A stretch of 64,000 nt of DNA from Streptomyces sp. NBC_00670 (GTDB lineage Bacteria > Actinomycetota > Actinomycetes > Streptomycetales > Streptomycetaceae). The stretch covers positions 1,054,001-1,118,000 of the forward strand of contig NZ_CP109017.1 in NCBI RefSeq assembly GCF_036226765.1, given 5' to 3'. Under the pieces are notes generated by a model, which saw only the letters and a list, made by a program, of their open reading frames with translations, did no database searches and was not told the origin of the DNA. The position numbers and the translations under genes are program-made. Shown in pieces: positions 57,138 through 64,000 of this stretch (its first letter is position 1; each line of letters starts with the position of its first letter).

Positions 57138-57944
57138 GTGCCCACCACCTCCACCCCCCGCCGCTACCTCGTCTGCGAACCCAGACACTTCGCCGTCCAG
57201 TACGCGATCAACCCCTGGATGCGCCCCGGCGCCCCCGTCGACACCACCCTCGCCCAGCACCAGTGGCACACCCTCGTCCACACCCTCCGCACCCACGGCC
57301 ACACCGTGGACTCCGCGGAACCGCTCCCCGGCCTCCCGGACATGGTCTTCGCGGCCAACTCCGCCCTCGTCCTCGCCGGCCGCGTCTTCGGCTCCCTCTT
57401 CCACGCCCCGCAGCGCCGCCCCGAGTCCAGCGCGTACGAGACCTGGTTCACGTCCGCCGGCTTCGCCGTCCACCGCCCCGAGTCGGTCTGCGAGGGCGAG
57501 GGCGACCTCGTCCCGGCCGGCCGCTACGTCCTGGCCGGCACCGGCTTCCGCACCACCCCCGAGGCCCACCGCGAGGTGCAGGAGTTCTTCGGCGTCCCGG
57601 TCGTCGGACTCCGGCTGGTGGACCCGTACTTCTACCACCTGGACACCGCCCTGTTCGCCCTCGACGAGGAGAACGTCGCGTACTACCCCGACGCCTTCTC
57701 CTCCGGCAGCCGCGAGGTCCTGGCCCGTCTGTTCCCGGACGCGGTGCTCGCCACCCGCGAGGACGCCCTCGCCTTCGGCCTCAACTCCGTCTCGGACGGC
57801 CGTCACGTCTTCATCTCCCCGCGCGCCGCGGCCCTCGCCGGCCGGCTGGCCCGTCGCGGATACGTTCCCGTCCCCGTCGACCTGTCGGAGTTCCACAAGG
57901 CCGGCGGCGGCATCAAGTGCTGCACCCAGGAGATCCGTTCATGA
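57138..57944 (+). CDS. Guanidino-modifying hydrolase: dimethylargininase or arginine dihydrolase
   Basis: A 268-residue protein of the amidinotransferase/dimethylargininase fold. The catalytic Cys is at the C-terminus (GGGIKCCTQE, Cys261 or Cys262), His167 is in YFYHLDTALF, and FAVQYAINPWM is near residue 20. In the active-site loop PDMVFAANSALV, Asn74 occupies the place where arginine deiminases and dimethylargininases normally have Asp. As I recall, an equivalent Asn is the hallmark of arginine dihydrolase (ArgZ/AgrE), which turns arginine into ornithine and two ammonia. GGAGGT precedes GTG 57138. The stop overlaps the ornithine aminotransferase gene by four bases, so an ornithine-yielding activity would fit well. 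Confidence 0.85.
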   Translation: MPTTSTPRRYLVCEPRHFAVQYAINPWMRPGAPVDTTLAQHQWHTLVHTLRTHGHTVDSAEPLPGLPDMVFAANSALVLAGRVFGSLFHAPQRRPESSAYETWFTSAGFAVHRPESVCEGEGDLVPAGRYVLAGTGFRTTPEAHREVQEFFGVPVVGLRLVDPYFYHLDTALFALDEENVAYYPDAFSSGSREVLARLFPDAVLATREDALAFGLNSVSDGRHVFISPRAAALAGRLARRGYVPVPVDLSEFHKAGGGIKCCTQEIRS

Positions 57945-59170
57945 CCGCTCCCGCCCGTGCCCACACCACCACCGCCGGTCTGATCCGCGCCGAGGAGCCC
58001 GTCCTCGCGCACAACTACCATCCGCTGCCCGTGGTCGTCGCCCGCGGCGAGGGCACCTGGGTGGAGGACATCGAGGGCCGCCGTTACCTCGACATGCTCG
58101 CCGGTTACTCCGCCCTCAACTTCGGCCACCGCCATCCGGCGCTGATCGAGGCGGCCCACCGTCAGTTGGACCGGCTCACGCTCACCTCGCGCGCCTTCCA
58201 CCACGACCGGCTCGCCGGGTTCGCCGCGTCCCTGGCCGAGTTGACCGGTCTGGACATGGTGCTGCCGATGAACACCGGGGCGGAGGCGGTGGAGAGCGCG
58301 GTGAAGGTGGCGCGGAAGTGGGCGTACGACGTGAAGGGCGTCCCGGACGGCCGGGCGACGATCGTCGTCGCCGCGGACAACTTCCACGGCCGTACGACGA
58401 CGATCGTCGGCTTCTCCACGGACCCGGTCGCCCGCACCGGCTTCGGCCCGTTCGCGCCGGGCTTCCGGGTGGTCCCGTACAACGACCTGGCCGCACTGGA
58501 GGCGGCCGTCGACGGGACGACGGCGGCGGTGCTGATCGAGCCCATCCAGGGCGAGGCCGGGGTGATCATCCCGGACGACGGCTATCTGGCCGGGGTCCGG
58601 GAGCTGACCCGGCGCGCGGGCGCACTGTTCGTCGCGGACGAGATCCAGTCGGGACTGGGCCGCACCGGGCGGACCCTCGCGGTGGAGCACGAGGGGGTGC
58701 TGCCGGACATGCTGCTGCTCGGCAAGGCGCTCGGCGGGGGCATCGTGCCGGTCTCGGCGGTGGTGGCCCGGCGGGAGGTGCTCGGTGTGCTGCATCCGGG
58801 CGAGCACGGCTCGACCTTCGGCGGCAACCCGCTGGCGGCGGCGGTCGGCTCCGCCGTGGTGGAGCTGCTGCGGACCGGGGAGTTCCAGCGCCGGGCGGCG
58901 GAGCTGGGCGTGGTGCTGCGGGACGGCCTGGCGGACCTGGTAGGCCGGGGCGTGGCCGGTTTCCGCGCGCGGGGGCTGTGGGCGGGCGTGGACATCGACC
59001 CGGCCCTCGGTACGGGCCGCGAGATCGGCGAACGCCTGCTGGAGGAGGGCGTCCTGGTCAAGGACACCCACGACTCCACCATCCGCCTGGCCCCGCCCCT
59101 GACGATCACGGCGGACGAGCTGCGCTGGGCGCTGGGGGCGTTGGAAAGGGTGCTGACCAGCGCGGGCTGA
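57941..59170 (+). CDS. rocD: Ornithine--oxo-acid aminotransferase
   Basis: A 409-residue class III PLP aminotransferase converting ornithine to glutamate semialdehyde. The PLP lysine is in DMLLLGKALGGGIVP; other family blocks are LPMNTGAEAVESAVKVARKW, LIEPIQGEAGVIIPDDGYL and VADEIQSGLGRTG. ATG 57941 overlaps the upstream stop (ATGA) and also has AGGAGA eight bases before it. Gene order places it one step after the guanidino hydrolase in arginine use. A hairpin follows 70 bases on. Confidence 0.94.
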   Translation: MTAPARAHTTTAGLIRAEEPVLAHNYHPLPVVVARGEGTWVEDIEGRRYLDMLAGYSALNFGHRHPALIEAAHRQLDRLTLTSRAFHHDRLAGFAASLAELTGLDMVLPMNTGAEAVESAVKVARKWAYDVKGVPDGRATIVVAADNFHGRTTTIVGFSTDPVARTGFGPFAPGFRVVPYNDLAALEAAVDGTTAAVLIEPIQGEAGVIIPDDGYLAGVRELTRRAGALFVADEIQSGLGRTGRTLAVEHEGVLPDMLLLGKALGGGIVPVSAVVARREVLGVLHPGEHGSTFGGNPLAAAVGSAVVELLRTGEFQRRAAELGVVLRDGLADLVGRGVAGFRARGLWAGVDIDPALGTGREIGERLLEEGVLVKDTHDSTIRLAPPLTITADELRWALGALERVLTSAG

Positions 59171-59239
59171 GCCGGCGGGTCGCCGACGGGCCGACGGGCC
59201 GGGGGCACCCCGAGAGGGGACCCGGCCCTGCAGCCGGCA

Positions 59240-59254
59240 GGGGGCTCTGCCCCC
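59240..59254 (+). terminator. Hairpin after rocD
   Basis: GGGGGC-TCT-GCCCCC forms a 6-bp stem with a 3-base loop, 70 bases after the rocD stop and before the plsC promoter. Confidence 0.6.
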
Positions 59255-59272
59255 GCGGCCGGTTCTTGTCGG

Positions 59273-59284
59273 TACTGATCAGTA
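59273..59284. promoter_or_regulatory. 12-bp perfect palindrome upstream of the acyltransferase promoter
   Basis: TACTGATCAGTA is self-complementary without spacer and AT-rich for this genome. It ends 25 bases before the predicted -35 of the acyltransferase gene, a plausible activator or repressor site. No regulator gene is adjacent. Confidence 0.5.
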
Positions 59285-59309
59285 GCGACAGAGCGTGATC
59301 CCATGGCGG

Positions 59310-59338
59310 TTACGTCTGTCCGTCGCGCCGCCTACACT
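59310..59338 (+). promoter_or_regulatory. Predicted promoter of the acyltransferase gene
   Basis: TTACGT (59310-59315) and TACACT (59333-59338) are 17 bases apart. Transcription would start about 26 bases before GTG 59372. Confidence 0.55.
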
Positions 59339-59371
59339 GATCGCTCCCCGGGGAACGCGAGGAGTGCCGCG

Positions 59372-60094
59372 GTGTTCTACTACCTGCTGAAATACGTGGT
59401 TCTGGGCCCGCTGCTGAGGCTGACGTTCCGGCCCCGGATCGAAGGGCTCGCGCATGTGCCGGATTCCGGGGCCGCGATCGTCGCGGGCAACCATCTGTCG
59501 TTCTCGGACCACTTCCTGATGCCCGCCGTGCTGAAGCGGCGCATCACCTTCCTCGCCAAGGCCGAGTACTTCACCGGCCCGGGCATCAAGGGGCGGCTGA
59601 CCGCCGCCTTCTTCCGCAGCGCCGGGCAGATCCCCGTCGACCGTTCCGGCAAGGACGCCGGACAGGCCGCGATCCGGGAGGGGCTCGGGGTCCTGAGCAA
59701 GGGCGAGCTGCTGGGCATCTACCCGGAGGGCACCCGTTCGCACGACGGCCGGCTCTACAAGGGCAAGGTCGGGGTGGCCGTGATGGCGCTCAAGGCCGGC
59801 GTCCCGGTGATCCCCTGCGCGATGATCGGCACCTTCGAGGCGCAGCCGCCCGGCCGCAAGATCCCCCGCATCCACCCCGTGGTGATCCGCTTCGGCAAGC
59901 CCCTGGACTTCTCCCGCTACGCCGGCATGGAGCACGAGAAGGCGATCCTGCGCGCGGTCACCGACGAGATCATGTACGCGATCCTGGCCCTCTCCGAGCA
60001 GGAGTACGTCGACAAGTACGCGGCCGTGGTGAAGGCGGAGGAGGCCGAGCAGACGGCCAGGGAGCGCAAGTTCCCCCGTCTGCCGCTCAGTTGA
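59372..60094 (+). CDS. plsC: 1-acyl-sn-glycerol-3-phosphate acyltransferase-type protein
   Basis: A 240-residue PlsC-family membrane-associated acyltransferase. The catalytic NHLSFSDHF (HX4D) and the glycerol-phosphate motif YPEGTRS are intact; a hydrophobic N-terminus (FYYLLKYVVLGPLL) anchors it. GTG 59372 has GAGGAG at good spacing; the in-frame ATG 59303 lies upstream of the predicted promoter and is rejected. It makes phosphatidic acid or acylates a related lipid. It stands alone, converging on a secreted peptidase gene. Confidence 0.92.
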   Translation: MFYYLLKYVVLGPLLRLTFRPRIEGLAHVPDSGAAIVAGNHLSFSDHFLMPAVLKRRITFLAKAEYFTGPGIKGRLTAAFFRSAGQIPVDRSGKDAGQAAIREGLGVLSKGELLGIYPEGTRSHDGRLYKGKVGVAVMALKAGVPVIPCAMIGTFEAQPPGRKIPRIHPVVIRFGKPLDFSRYAGMEHEKAILRAVTDEIMYAILALSEQEYVDKYAAVVKAEEAEQTARERKFPRLPLS

Positions 60095-60130
60095 CGTTCC
60101 AGGAAGGGCCGGCATTCCAGAAGGGGGACG

Positions 60131-60160
60131 AGGGGGCGGCCGGTGGTTCGGCCGCCCCCT
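60131..60160. terminator. Bidirectional terminator between plsC and peptidase genes
   Basis: AGGGGGCGGCC (60131-60141) and GGCCGCCCCCT (60150-60160) form an 11-bp stem with an 8-base loop, midway between two convergent stops. Confidence 0.8.
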
Positions 60161-60190
60161 CCTCCCGTCACGGGACCGCTACCGCGGTCG

Positions 60191-61801
60191 TCACGGCGTC
60201 GGCGTCGCGTGCGGAGTGCACGTCACGTCGGACCGGTCCGTCCTTCCGGTCAGCAGGTAGGTGTCCACCCTGTCGTTGATGCAGGGGTTCACCAGCCCGG
60301 TGACGCCGTGCGAGCCGGCGCCCTGCTCGGTGATCAGACGCGAGCCCTTGAACCGCTTGTGCAGTTCGACCGCGCCGGCGTACGGCGTCGCGGCGTCCTC
60401 CGTGGACTGCACGATGAGCACGGGCGGCAGCCCCTTGCCGGTGCGGACGTCCACCGGGGTCCGCTGCTTGACGGGCCAGGTCGCGCACGGCAGGTTCATC
60501 CATGCGTTGGCCCAGGTCATGAACGGGTAGTCCTTGTGGAGCCGGGTGTTGTCCCGGTCCCATGTGTGCCAGCTCGTGGGCCACTTGGCGTCGGTGCACT
60601 CGACGGCCGTGTAGACCGCGTTGCCGTTCTCCGAGGACGCGTTGCCGGCCGTGTCCGTCAGGTCCGGCGCGGCGGCGTCGATCAGCGCCTGGGTGTCACC
60701 GGCGACGTACTTGCTGAAGATCGTCGCGACCGGCACCCACGAGGAGTCGTAGTACGGGGCGCTCTGGAAGAAGGAGATGAGCTCCGCCGGGCCGACGACC
60801 CCGCCGAGCGGGCTCTTCTTGGCCGTGGCGCGCAGCTTCAGCCACTGCTCCTGGACCTCTCCTCGCGTGTCGCCGAGGTGGAAGGCGGCGTCGTTCTTGG
60901 CGACCCAGTCCTCCCAGTCCTTCCAGCGGCCCTCGAAGGCGATGTCCTGGTTGAGGTTGGCCTCGTACCAGATGTTCTCCCGCGCGGGGTTGACCACGCT
61001 GTCGACGACCATGCGGCGCAGGTGCCCCGGGAACAGCGTGCCGTAGACGGCGCCGAGGTAGGTGCCGTAGGAGACGCCCAGGTAGTTGAGCTTGCGCTCC
61101 CCCAGCGCGGCCCGGATGACGTCCAGGTCGCGGGCGGTGTTCGGGGTGGTCATCTGCTGGAGCATCGTGCGGTCGGTGCGCTCGGCGCAGCCCTCGGCGT
61201 ACTCGCGGGCCAGCTTGCGCTGGGCGCGCTTGTCGGCCTCGGAGTCGGGCACCGGGTCCATCTTGGGCGCCTTGACGAACTCCTGCGGGTCCTGGCAGGA
61301 GATGGGCGCGGAGTGGCCGACGCCGCGCGGGTCGAAGCCCACGAAGTCGTACGCCTTGGCGACGTTGGCCCAGACCGGGTTCTTGGCGGTGACGCGGGCC
61401 GGGAAGCGCAGTCCGGAGCCGCCGGGGCCGCCGGGGTTGTAGACGAGGGCACCCTGCCGCTCGTGCGCGGTACCGGTGTTGCCGATGCGGTCGACGGCGA
61501 GCTTGATCTGCTTGCCGTTCGGCCTGGCGTAGTCGACGGGGACGCTGACCCAGCCGCACTGGATCGGCTTGGCGAGCCCCCAGTCGGCCGGGCAGTCCTG
61601 CCAGTCGATGCCCGCCCTGGCCGCCCGGGCGGCGGCGAGCGCGGCACCCTGTGCCTCGCTGCTGTGGCTCTGACCGTGGCCGTGGCCGTGGCGCGTGCCG
61701 GCGGTGGCCGACGGTGCCGCCACGGCCCCGGCTATCAGTGCCGCCGCCGTGACGAGCGCTCCGGCGGAGCCGAGCGCGGTGGCTCGCTTCGTCGGTCTCA
61801 T
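60191..61801 (-). CDS. Secreted S33-family peptidase (tripeptidyl aminopeptidase/SlpD type)
   Basis: A 536-residue exported alpha/beta hydrolase. The signal peptide spans about residues 1-35 (cut near PSATAG), followed by a His-rich stretch (RHGHGHGQSH). The oxyanion block is LVYNPGGPGGSGL, the nucleophile Ser is in LGVSYGTYLGAVYG, and Asp and His lie in VQSTEDAATPYAGA and GAGSHGVTG. Six or more cysteines in the mature part could form disulfides. ATG 61801 is preferred; TTG 61810 is possible. Such enzymes trim tripeptides from exported proteins. A long 5' spacer lies between it and the riboswitch. Confidence 0.92.
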   Translation of the reverse strand: MRPTKRATALGSAGALVTAAALIAGAVAAPSATAGTRHGHGHGQSHSSEAQGAALAAARAARAGIDWQDCPADWGLAKPIQCGWVSVPVDYARPNGKQIKLAVDRIGNTGTAHERQGALVYNPGGPGGSGLRFPARVTAKNPVWANVAKAYDFVGFDPRGVGHSAPISCQDPQEFVKAPKMDPVPDSEADKRAQRKLAREYAEGCAERTDRTMLQQMTTPNTARDLDVIRAALGERKLNYLGVSYGTYLGAVYGTLFPGHLRRMVVDSVVNPARENIWYEANLNQDIAFEGRWKDWEDWVAKNDAAFHLGDTRGEVQEQWLKLRATAKKSPLGGVVGPAELISFFQSAPYYDSSWVPVATIFSKYVAGDTQALIDAAAPDLTDTAGNASSENGNAVYTAVECTDAKWPTSWHTWDRDNTRLHKDYPFMTWANAWMNLPCATWPVKQRTPVDVRTGKGLPPVLIVQSTEDAATPYAGAVELHKRFKGSRLITEQGAGSHGVTGLVNPCINDRVDTYLLTGRTDRSDVTCTPHATPTP

Positions 61802-62461
61802 ACCCCTCAAGAGGGACCTCCCCGAACATCGTGACGAATCTTCCGATGGCTACGGGGATCCTTGTCGCTGTGAGGTCCCTGAGAACAGGGGCGGTGGGCC
61901 TCCTTTGCCAATCCGATATCCGGTACGCGCGCGCCCGTTGAGCGGTACGGCGTCCGTGCGCCCGGCGGGACACGAAGGGGCCGGACGGGTTACCCCCTTT
62001 CGGCGTAGGCACACCTCGACTTCGGGGGCCGTCCCGGTTGCGCGGCGCGGTGGACGGCGAGCGGAATGAGATCTTCCGATGCTGGTCCGGGCCTCCTCCC
62101 GGCTGTGGACACGGGGAAAAACAAAGGGCGTTCACTCGAACAGCAGAGTGGTGAGTAACAACACAAACCCACGCTTCCGTTGGGATTTTCAGACTTCCGT
62201 GGGCGAAGATCCCTTCCTGACAGCCCCCGCCACAAGCGGCGGGGCGGTCCGGGCGGACGCCGAGTCCTGCCGCCGCCCGGATGACCGGTCGACAGGAGTG
62301 GATCGGCAGGAGTGGAGGACCCGAGCACGACGGGTCGCCGGGACGGACGCACGGTCCGTGCCGAGCAGCCCTTGGGGTGAAGCCGCGTCAGGCGGCCGGG
62401 CAACTTCGCCAGCCCGAATCCGACAGGTCATCCTTCACAGGCGGCTGACGAAGGGTTGCGC
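61802..62461. other. 660-base divergent spacer containing a riboswitch
   Basis: Between the peptidase gene (minus) and the NlpC/P60 gene (plus). The right part (62279-62433) is a c-di-AMP riboswitch. The left part (61802-62080) has GC-rich spacer with no credible gene; the section 62100-62210 is AT-richer and should contain the NlpC/P60 promoter, though no clean -35/-10 pair is visible to me. Confidence 0.6.
62279..62433 (+). ncRNA. c-di-AMP (ydaO-type) riboswitch
   Basis: Conserved blocks of the actinobacterial ydaO motif occur in order: GGAGGACCCGA (about 62313), CGCCGGGACGG (about 62336), GGGGTGAAGCCG (62374 on), GGCCGGGCAACTTCGCCAGC and CCCGAATCCGACAGGTC (62413-62429). The outer helix is visible as GGATGACC (62279-62286) pairing with GGTCATCC (62426-62433). 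It lies 28 bases before an NlpC/P60 hydrolase gene, as in the rpfA-type cell-wall hydrolase genes of Streptomyces, where c-di-AMP lowers expression. Confidence 0.88.
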
Positions 62462-62935
62462 ATGACTGCGCTCGATCGTGTCCCGTCGCTGTTGACCCGG
62501 GCCGGCACCGCCTCGGCCCTCACCCTCGCCGCCGTGGGCGGCAGCATCGCGGTCCCCGGTGTCGCCTCCCAGGCGTCCGCCGCGACCACGGCGACGAAGG
62601 CGCTGCACGTCGCGGCGTCGAAGAAGGGCTCCCCCTACCAGTGGGGCGCCACCGGACCGCACCGGTTCGACTGCTCCGGGCTGACGCTGTACTCGTTCAA
62701 GAAGGCGGGCAAGAAGCTGCCCCGGACGGCGGCGGCCCAGTACAACAAGACGCGCCACATCTCGTCGTCCAGCCGCAAGGCGGGCGACCTGGTGTTCTTC
62801 CACACGGGCAGCTACGTGTACCACGTGGGCATCTACGCCGGGAAGGGGAAGATCTGGCACGCGCCGAAGACGGGTGACGTCGTACGGCTGCAGAAGCTGT
62901 GGACCAAGAGCGTCTGGTACGGCAGGGTGCGCTGA
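62462..62935 (+). CDS. Secreted NlpC/P60 cell-wall hydrolase
   Basis: A 157-residue exported cysteine peptidase that cuts peptidoglycan stem peptides. The signal peptide ends near QASA (residue 40). The catalytic residues are Cys71 in RFDCSGLT, His121 in YVYHVGIYAG and His133 in KIWHAPK. It has no LysM or SH3 domain, so it is a minimal single-domain enzyme. GAAGGG precedes ATG 62462 by seven bases; TTG 62456 is in frame. Expression is probably controlled by the c-di-AMP riboswitch upstream, linking hydrolase synthesis to osmotic or germination signals. Confidence 0.93.
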   Translation: MTALDRVPSLLTRAGTASALTLAAVGGSIAVPGVASQASAATTATKALHVAASKKGSPYQWGATGPHRFDCSGLTLYSFKKAGKKLPRTAAAQYNKTRHISSSSRKAGDLVFFHTGSYVYHVGIYAGKGKIWHAPKTGDVVRLQKLWTKSVWYGRVR

Positions 62936-62939
62936 CCGG

Positions 62940-62984
62940 CCGGCGGGGCACGGGCGCGTCGGCCCCGTACCCGTGCCCCGCCGG
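62940..62984 (+). terminator. 15-bp stem terminator after the NlpC/P60 gene
   Basis: CCGGCGGGGCACGGG (62940-62954) is fully complementary to CCCGTGCCCCGCCGG (62970-62984) over a 15-base loop, starting five bases after the stop. Confidence 0.8.
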
Positions 62985-63028
62985 TCGCTCGGGGGCGTGA
63001 CCGGCGGCGGAACGGTTATCTGTTCCTC

Positions 63029-63580
63029 ATGGCCGACCGTCCGCATCACGAGCAACGCAACGAGACCCCGCTGGAACGCGCCGACCGCAACTTCGCCGAG
63101 TTGCTGCAGGAGGTGCGCGTCACCCAGGCGGGCGTGCAGATCCTGTTCGCCTTCCTGCTGACGCTGGCCTTCACCCAGCGTTTCCCGCACATCGACACGT
63201 TCCAGCGCACGACGTACGTCGTCACGCTGCTCCTGGCGATGCTGGCCGCCGTGCTGTTCACGGCGCCGGCGGCGCTGCACCGCTCGCTGTTCCAGCAGAA
63301 CGCCAAGCCGGTGATCGTGCAGGTCTCCTCACGGCTGGCCTCGGCGGGCCTGGCGGTGCTGATGCTGGCGTTCACCGGCTCGGTGCTGCTGGTGGTGGAC
63401 GTGACCCTGGGCCGGACGGCGGGCATCGCCGCGGGAGCGGGGACCCTGGCGGTGTGCGTCCTGCTGTGGGGCGTCCTGCCGCGGCTGGTCCGCCGTACCG
63501 GCGTCCGCACGGACCAGCCGGTCACGGAGGGCCCCACCGAGACGCCGAGCGATCCCGGGTCCCGGGACTCCGGCGACTGA
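63029..63580 (+). CDS. DUF6328-like four-helix membrane protein
   Basis: A 183-residue protein with four predicted membrane helices after a soluble start (ETPLERADRNFAELLQEVRV, VTQAGVQILFAFLLTLAFTQ). The sequence matches what I recall of DUF6328, an uncharacterised actinobacterial family. The C-terminus is Pro/Ser/Thr-rich. ATG 63029 lacks a ribosome site but TTATCT lies seven bases before it, so the mRNA may be leaderless. It converges on an anti-sigma-type ATPase gene. Confidence 0.8.
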   Translation: MADRPHHEQRNETPLERADRNFAELLQEVRVTQAGVQILFAFLLTLAFTQRFPHIDTFQRTTYVVTLLLAMLAAVLFTAPAALHRSLFQQNAKPVIVQVSSRLASAGLAVLMLAFTGSVLLVVDVTLGRTAGIAAGAGTLAVCVLLWGVLPRLVRRTGVRTDQPVTEGPTETPSDPGSRDSGD

Positions 63581-63592
63581 GGAGCCGCTCCT

Positions 63593-64000
63593 TCACGGGT
63601 CCGGCTGGGCCGCGGACACCTTCCAGGGCAGTTCGATCTCGATCGTCTTCCCGCCCTCCCGGGTGGGCCGCACGCTGAGCCGGCCGCCGTACTCCGCGGT
63701 CAGACAGCGCACGATGACCAGACCGCGCCCGTTGTCCTGCTGTACGGCCGCCGGCAGCCGTTTCGGGAACCGCGGATGGCTGTCGGTCACCCCGACGCGG
63801 AGCTGCTCGTCCCGGTCGAGGACGAGGTCGACCGTGAAGGTCGGCGACAGCCCGAAGGTGTGCTGCACGGCGTTGGTGGCGAGCTCGGACACGATCAGGC
63901 GCACGGTGTCGGCGGCATCGGCGTCGGGCGGCAGTCCCCAGTCGGTGAGGACGCCCGCCACATATCTTCGGGCCGCGGAGACCGAGGCGGGATCGCTCGG
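63593..64000 (-). CDS. RsbW-like ATPase (5' end outside window)
   Basis: A GHKL-fold ATPase of the anti-sigma group. The N box is IVSELATNAVQH and the G box is QDNGRGLVIVRCLTAEYGG, with DSHPR as the Asp motif. The frame stays open to the last base, and the extra residues (SVSAARRYVAGVL) fit the family's N-terminus, so the true start lies beyond the window rather than at GTG 63961. Partner unknown. Confidence 0.88.
   Translation of the reverse strand, partial: PSDPASVSAARRYVAGVLTDWGLPPDADAADTVRLIVSELATNAVQHTFGLSPTFTVDLVLDRDEQLRVGVTDSHPRFPKRLPAAVQQDNGRGLVIVRCLTAEYGGRLSVRPTREGGKTIEIELPWKVSAAQPDP

Noticed and set aside
59303..59371. Upstream ATG start for the acyltransferase
   Set aside because: It lies within and upstream of the predicted promoter, lacks a ribosome site and adds residues foreign to the family; GTG 59372 with GAGGAG is better.
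1..64000. tRNA, rRNA, insertion sequences, integrase or attachment sites
   Set aside because: I looked for T-loop GGTTCRA patterns, transposase or recombinase motifs and flanking direct repeats and found none. Weak or unusual tRNAs could be missed by eye.

Overview
The window is very GC-rich (about 72%), with strong G/C bias at third codon positions, frequent GTG starts, several near-leaderless genes, and families typical of mycelial actinobacteria: a WhiJ-type HTH/DUF397/anti-sigma-ATPase cluster, MurT/GatD, latex-clearing-type DUF2236 oxygenase and a c-di-AMP riboswitch in front of an NlpC/P60 hydrolase. It is almost certainly chromosome from a Streptomyces species or close relative. I see no rRNA, tRNA, CRISPR array, insertion sequence, integrase or origin. 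The window begins inside an ABC permease gene and ends inside an anti-sigma-type ATPase gene.

Layout. (1) 1-8.1 kb: two sugar permeases and a GH3 glycosidase resembling the xylobiose (bxl) uptake operon, then an opposing pair of sugar-acid dehydratases (IlvD/Edd type and fumarylacetoacetase-fold type) like the XylD/XylX steps of oxidative pentose breakdown, with a divergent FadR/GntR regulator and an AT-rich operator-like palindrome. (2) 8.2-16.5 kb: an alpha-glucoside system on the minus strand (LacI regulator, lipoprotein binding protein, two permeases, a secreted GH76 enzyme with CBM and beta-gamma-crystallin modules, GH13 alpha-glucosidase). (3) 16.7-20.1 kb: a PH-domain membrane protein, a 42-bp minisatellite, and a compact operon of a small protein, a polyprenyl diphosphate synthase and a DUF2236 (Lcp/MpaB-type) oxygenase. 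(4) 20.1-26.9 kb: MarR regulator with divergent flavin monooxygenase, a MerR-DnaN-like fusion, a clipped HTH gene, and a WhiJ-like developmental-type cluster.

(5) 27-31.8 kb: phosphoketolase, DUF779 protein, secreted phosphodiester glycosidase-like protein, small membrane protein. (6) 31.9-38.3 kb: an oxidoreductase plus two acyl-CoA dehydrogenases in an overlapping operon, then a 921-residue ADP-ribosylglycohydrolase/phosphatase/ADP-ribosylglycohydrolase fusion. (7) 38.4-46.7 kb: XRE-cupin regulator, CxxC flavoprotein, ATP-dependent DNA ligase overlapping a Nudix hydrolase, semialdehyde dehydrogenase, small conserved protein, acyl-CoA dehydrogenase with divergent TetR, peptide deformylase. 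(8) 46.9-52.1 kb: housekeeping block murT-gatD, phosphofructokinase, CtaG-like protein, DUF3455 secreted protein.

(9) 52.1-56.3 kb: LytS-type kinase, solute:sodium symporter, DUF485-like protein and LytTR regulator in one operon. (10) 56.4-60.1 kb: Lrp regulator, a guanidino-group-modifying enzyme (dimethylargininase or arginine dihydrolase) translationally coupled to ornithine aminotransferase, then a PlsC acyltransferase. (11) 60.2-64 kb: secreted S33 peptidase, c-di-AMP riboswitch and NlpC/P60 hydrolase, DUF6328-like membrane protein, partial anti-sigma ATPase.

The most promising leads are the polyprenyl-synthase/DUF2236 operon, the three-domain ADP-ribosylhydrolase-phosphatase fusion, the MerR-DnaN fusion with a canonical MerR promoter and an internal translation start, and the possible arginine-to-ornithine-to-semialdehyde operon. 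All functional statements come from reading motifs and context by eye; nothing was searched against a database.
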